Source: Thermoflexus sp035573655
Lineage (GTDB): Bacteria; Chloroflexota; Anaerolineae; Thermoflexales; Thermoflexaceae
Length of the DNA stretch: 6,079 nucleotides
Assembly: GCA_035573655.1 (NCBI GenBank)
Contig: DATMAC010000164.1
Span: 1-6,079 of the forward strand
Direction: 5' to 3'
How positions within the stretch are numbered: the first letter of the stretch is position 1; every line of letters starts with the position of its first letter. The translations under genes and the position numbers were made by a program. This document shows positions 5,381 to 6,079 of this stretch, piece after piece. The notes beneath the pieces were generated by a model. That model saw only the letters and a list, made by a program, of their open reading frames with translations. It searched no databases and was not told the DNA's origin.

Positions 5381-5743
5381 ATGGAGCTCCTGGACGCGTT
5401 AAAAGAAATCCGATCCCCGCAGGGCCTGCTGAGCTGGCTGGATGTCTTCAATGCATGGGCCCGGACTCGGGCTGCTGGCCCCGAAGGGCCTTCCGTCCAG
5501 GCCGCGGCGGAGGCTGCGTTGAGCTATCTGGAGGAGAGCGCTCCGCAGCCTTCGTACGAGGCGATTCGGCTCCTGGCCCGGGCGATCCTGGGCTGGTGGT
5601 CGCTGGCCGTGGATGCGGTGGGGGTCGGCGAGGAGGCCGCCGGTCTGCGGGTCCGGGCGCTGGCCCTCGCCCGGCAATTAGATGAGGTCACCGAACGGCG
5701 CTGGGCGTTGGCGGACTGGTTGGAAGCTCAGGAGAGGAAATAA
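5381..5743 (+). CDS. Hypothetical protein, 120 residues, all-helical
   Basis: I do not recognise this family. The product is rich in Ala, Leu, Glu and Arg and lacks cysteine. It has six tryptophans (19, 26, 72, 73, 108, 113), high for its size. Four or five amphipathic helices are suggested: 2-10, 16-30, 38-54, 58-80 and 83-117. The hydrophobic stretch at 61-80 (AIRLLARAILGWWSLAVDAV) contains two arginines and is more likely a buried helix than a membrane segment. No signal peptide or catalytic motif is seen. The ATG is supported by AAGGAAAGGAA (5365-5375), five bases upstream, and codon use matches its neighbours. A TAAAAT at 5356-5361 could be a -10 box, but it lacks a good -35 and would leave a very short leader. 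Cotranscription with yqeY is less likely because of the intervening hairpin. It ends tail to tail with the RNA gene at 5758-5951. Confidence 0.75.
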   Translation: MELLDALKEIRSPQGLLSWLDVFNAWARTRAAGPEGPSVQAAAEAALSYLEESAPQPSYEAIRLLARAILGWWSLAVDAVGVGEEAAGLRVRALALARQLDEVTERRWALADWLEAQERK

Positions 5744-5757
5744 GAGGCAGCTTTCCT

Positions 5758-5951
5758 AAAATAAAACCCCGCCATGCCGTGGGCCGCCGGGCTTATGCAC
5801 CCTCTCGCTCAGGTGGGGGCCTCCTGCCGGTTGCCGCCTTGACGTGCCCCGCGCGCAGGCCGTCTAACGCGTCCCCGAGCCAGAGTCCAGCCCCCTCTTA
5901 AAGGGTGTTGGCGCAAGCCGCTGAGCACGACCTCACGCACATGGCCGGGCT
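5758..5951 (-). ncRNA. Candidate 6S-type regulatory RNA (about 190 nt)
   Basis: This is a gene-free stretch with the layout of an independent structured RNA. A promoter lies just upstream (5958-5987). The 5' end (5949-5934) pairs with the 3' end (5767-5781) over about 14 pairs: CCC/GGG, GCCAUG/CAUGGC, a U-G wobble, and CGUG/CACG past a one-base bulge, with one G-G mismatch. TTTTATTTTA (5766-5757) follows immediately. Nested pairs in the same order are GCUCAG/CUGAGC (5921-5926 with 5807-5812) and GGGGGC/GCCCCC (5890-5895 with 5815-5820). There is an apical GACG-GCC...GGC-A-CGUC hairpin at 5841-5864. A small 3'-side hairpin, GGGU-GCAUAA-GCCC (5802-5789), lies in a large internal bubble and is followed by GGCGGC. 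A single rod of about 190 nt closed end to end with a central bubble and a 3'-side hairpin is the 6S (SsrS) architecture. The GGGU...GCC...GGCGGC segment recalls the E. coli 6S 3' half. The RNA is well supported; the 6S identity is an inference. Confidence 0.6.
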
Positions 5952-5957
5952 ACCCTT

Positions 5958-5987
5958 ATTTTAAATCAAAGCTTCAGGGACAGGCAA
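5958..5987 (-). promoter_or_regulatory. Promoter of the candidate 6S-type RNA
   Basis: On the minus strand TTGCCT (5982-5987) and TAAAAT (5958-5963, five of six matches to TATAAT) are 18 bases apart. This places the start near A5951, immediately before the closing stem. The -35 shares TTGCC with the promoter of the S1 gene in this window. Confidence 0.6.
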
Positions 5988-6054
5988 GTACCCTCGAAGG
6001 CCCGTTCGGCCCCTCTCAAGGATGCAGAAAGGGACGCAAAATGTTTTGGGGCCG

Positions 6055-6079
6055 AGCCGCGCGCCGAAGGCGCGCGGCT
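6055..6079. repeat. 11-bp (or longer) hairpin running off the window edge
   Basis: AGCCGCGCGCC (6055-6065), loop GAA (6066-6068), then the exact complement to the last base (6069-6079). The sequence to its left, TTTTGGGGCCG (6044-6054), predicts that the right arm continues past the window as CGGCCCCAAAA. It is related in sequence to the hairpin at 5249-5293. Between 5988 and 6054 I see no gene. Confidence 0.75.

Noticed and set aside
5758..5951. tmRNA, SRP RNA or RNase P RNA as identity for the structured RNA
   Set aside because: There is no tRNA-like end or tag frame for tmRNA, no GGUCAGG/GGAAGCAG-type SRP loop, and no GAGGAAAGUC block of RNase P RNA on the transcribed strand.
1..6079. CRISPR array, tRNA genes, prophage or defence genes
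   Set aside because: No regularly spaced direct repeats, no cloverleaf-like sequence with a TTCGA-type T-loop in a foldable context, and no relevant protein families were seen.

Overview
This is a GC-rich bacterial window holding five protein-coding genes, one strong candidate structured RNA, and intergenic spaces unusually full of inverted repeats. The protein families (ClpC with a UVR-like linker, a four-domain S1 protein of about 400 residues, a short biotin-protein ligase without a DNA-binding domain, and a stand-alone YqeY) fit a Gram-positive-like or deep-branching lineage. The look of the intergenic hairpins suggests a thermophilic Chloroflexota member to me, but that is an impression from memory and not proven here.

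Layout: on the minus strand, reading from high to low coordinates, come birA (4167-3367), an S1-domain protein (3092-1887) and clpC (1576 to beyond base 1, cut by the window edge). The S1 gene and clpC each have a recognisable promoter of their own, so these look like separate transcription units rather than one operon. On the plus strand, diverging from birA across a 598-base gap, lie yqeY (4766-5221) and a small unrecognised helical protein (5381-5743). At 5758-5951 on the minus strand, facing that small gene tail to tail, is a stretch with a good promoter, a long closing stem joining its two ends, and a T-rich 3' end. It looks like a 6S-type regulatory RNA of about 190 nt.

Functionally the genes are housekeeping: proteolysis and protein quality control (ClpC), translation initiation or mRNA binding (S1), biotin attachment to carboxylases (BirA), and a tRNA-amidotransferase-related protein (YqeY). 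If the RNA is 6S RNA, it would bind RNA polymerase holoenzyme and adjust transcription with growth phase. I see no defence system, prophage, CRISPR array or tRNA gene.

The intergenic DNA carries a MITE-like 84-base element (1796-1879), a second inverted repeat beside it (1682-1788), two long perfect hairpins between birA and yqeY (4361-4402 and 4562-4610), and two related hairpins that bracket the small gene plus the RNA (5249-5293 and 6055-6079, the latter cut by the window edge).
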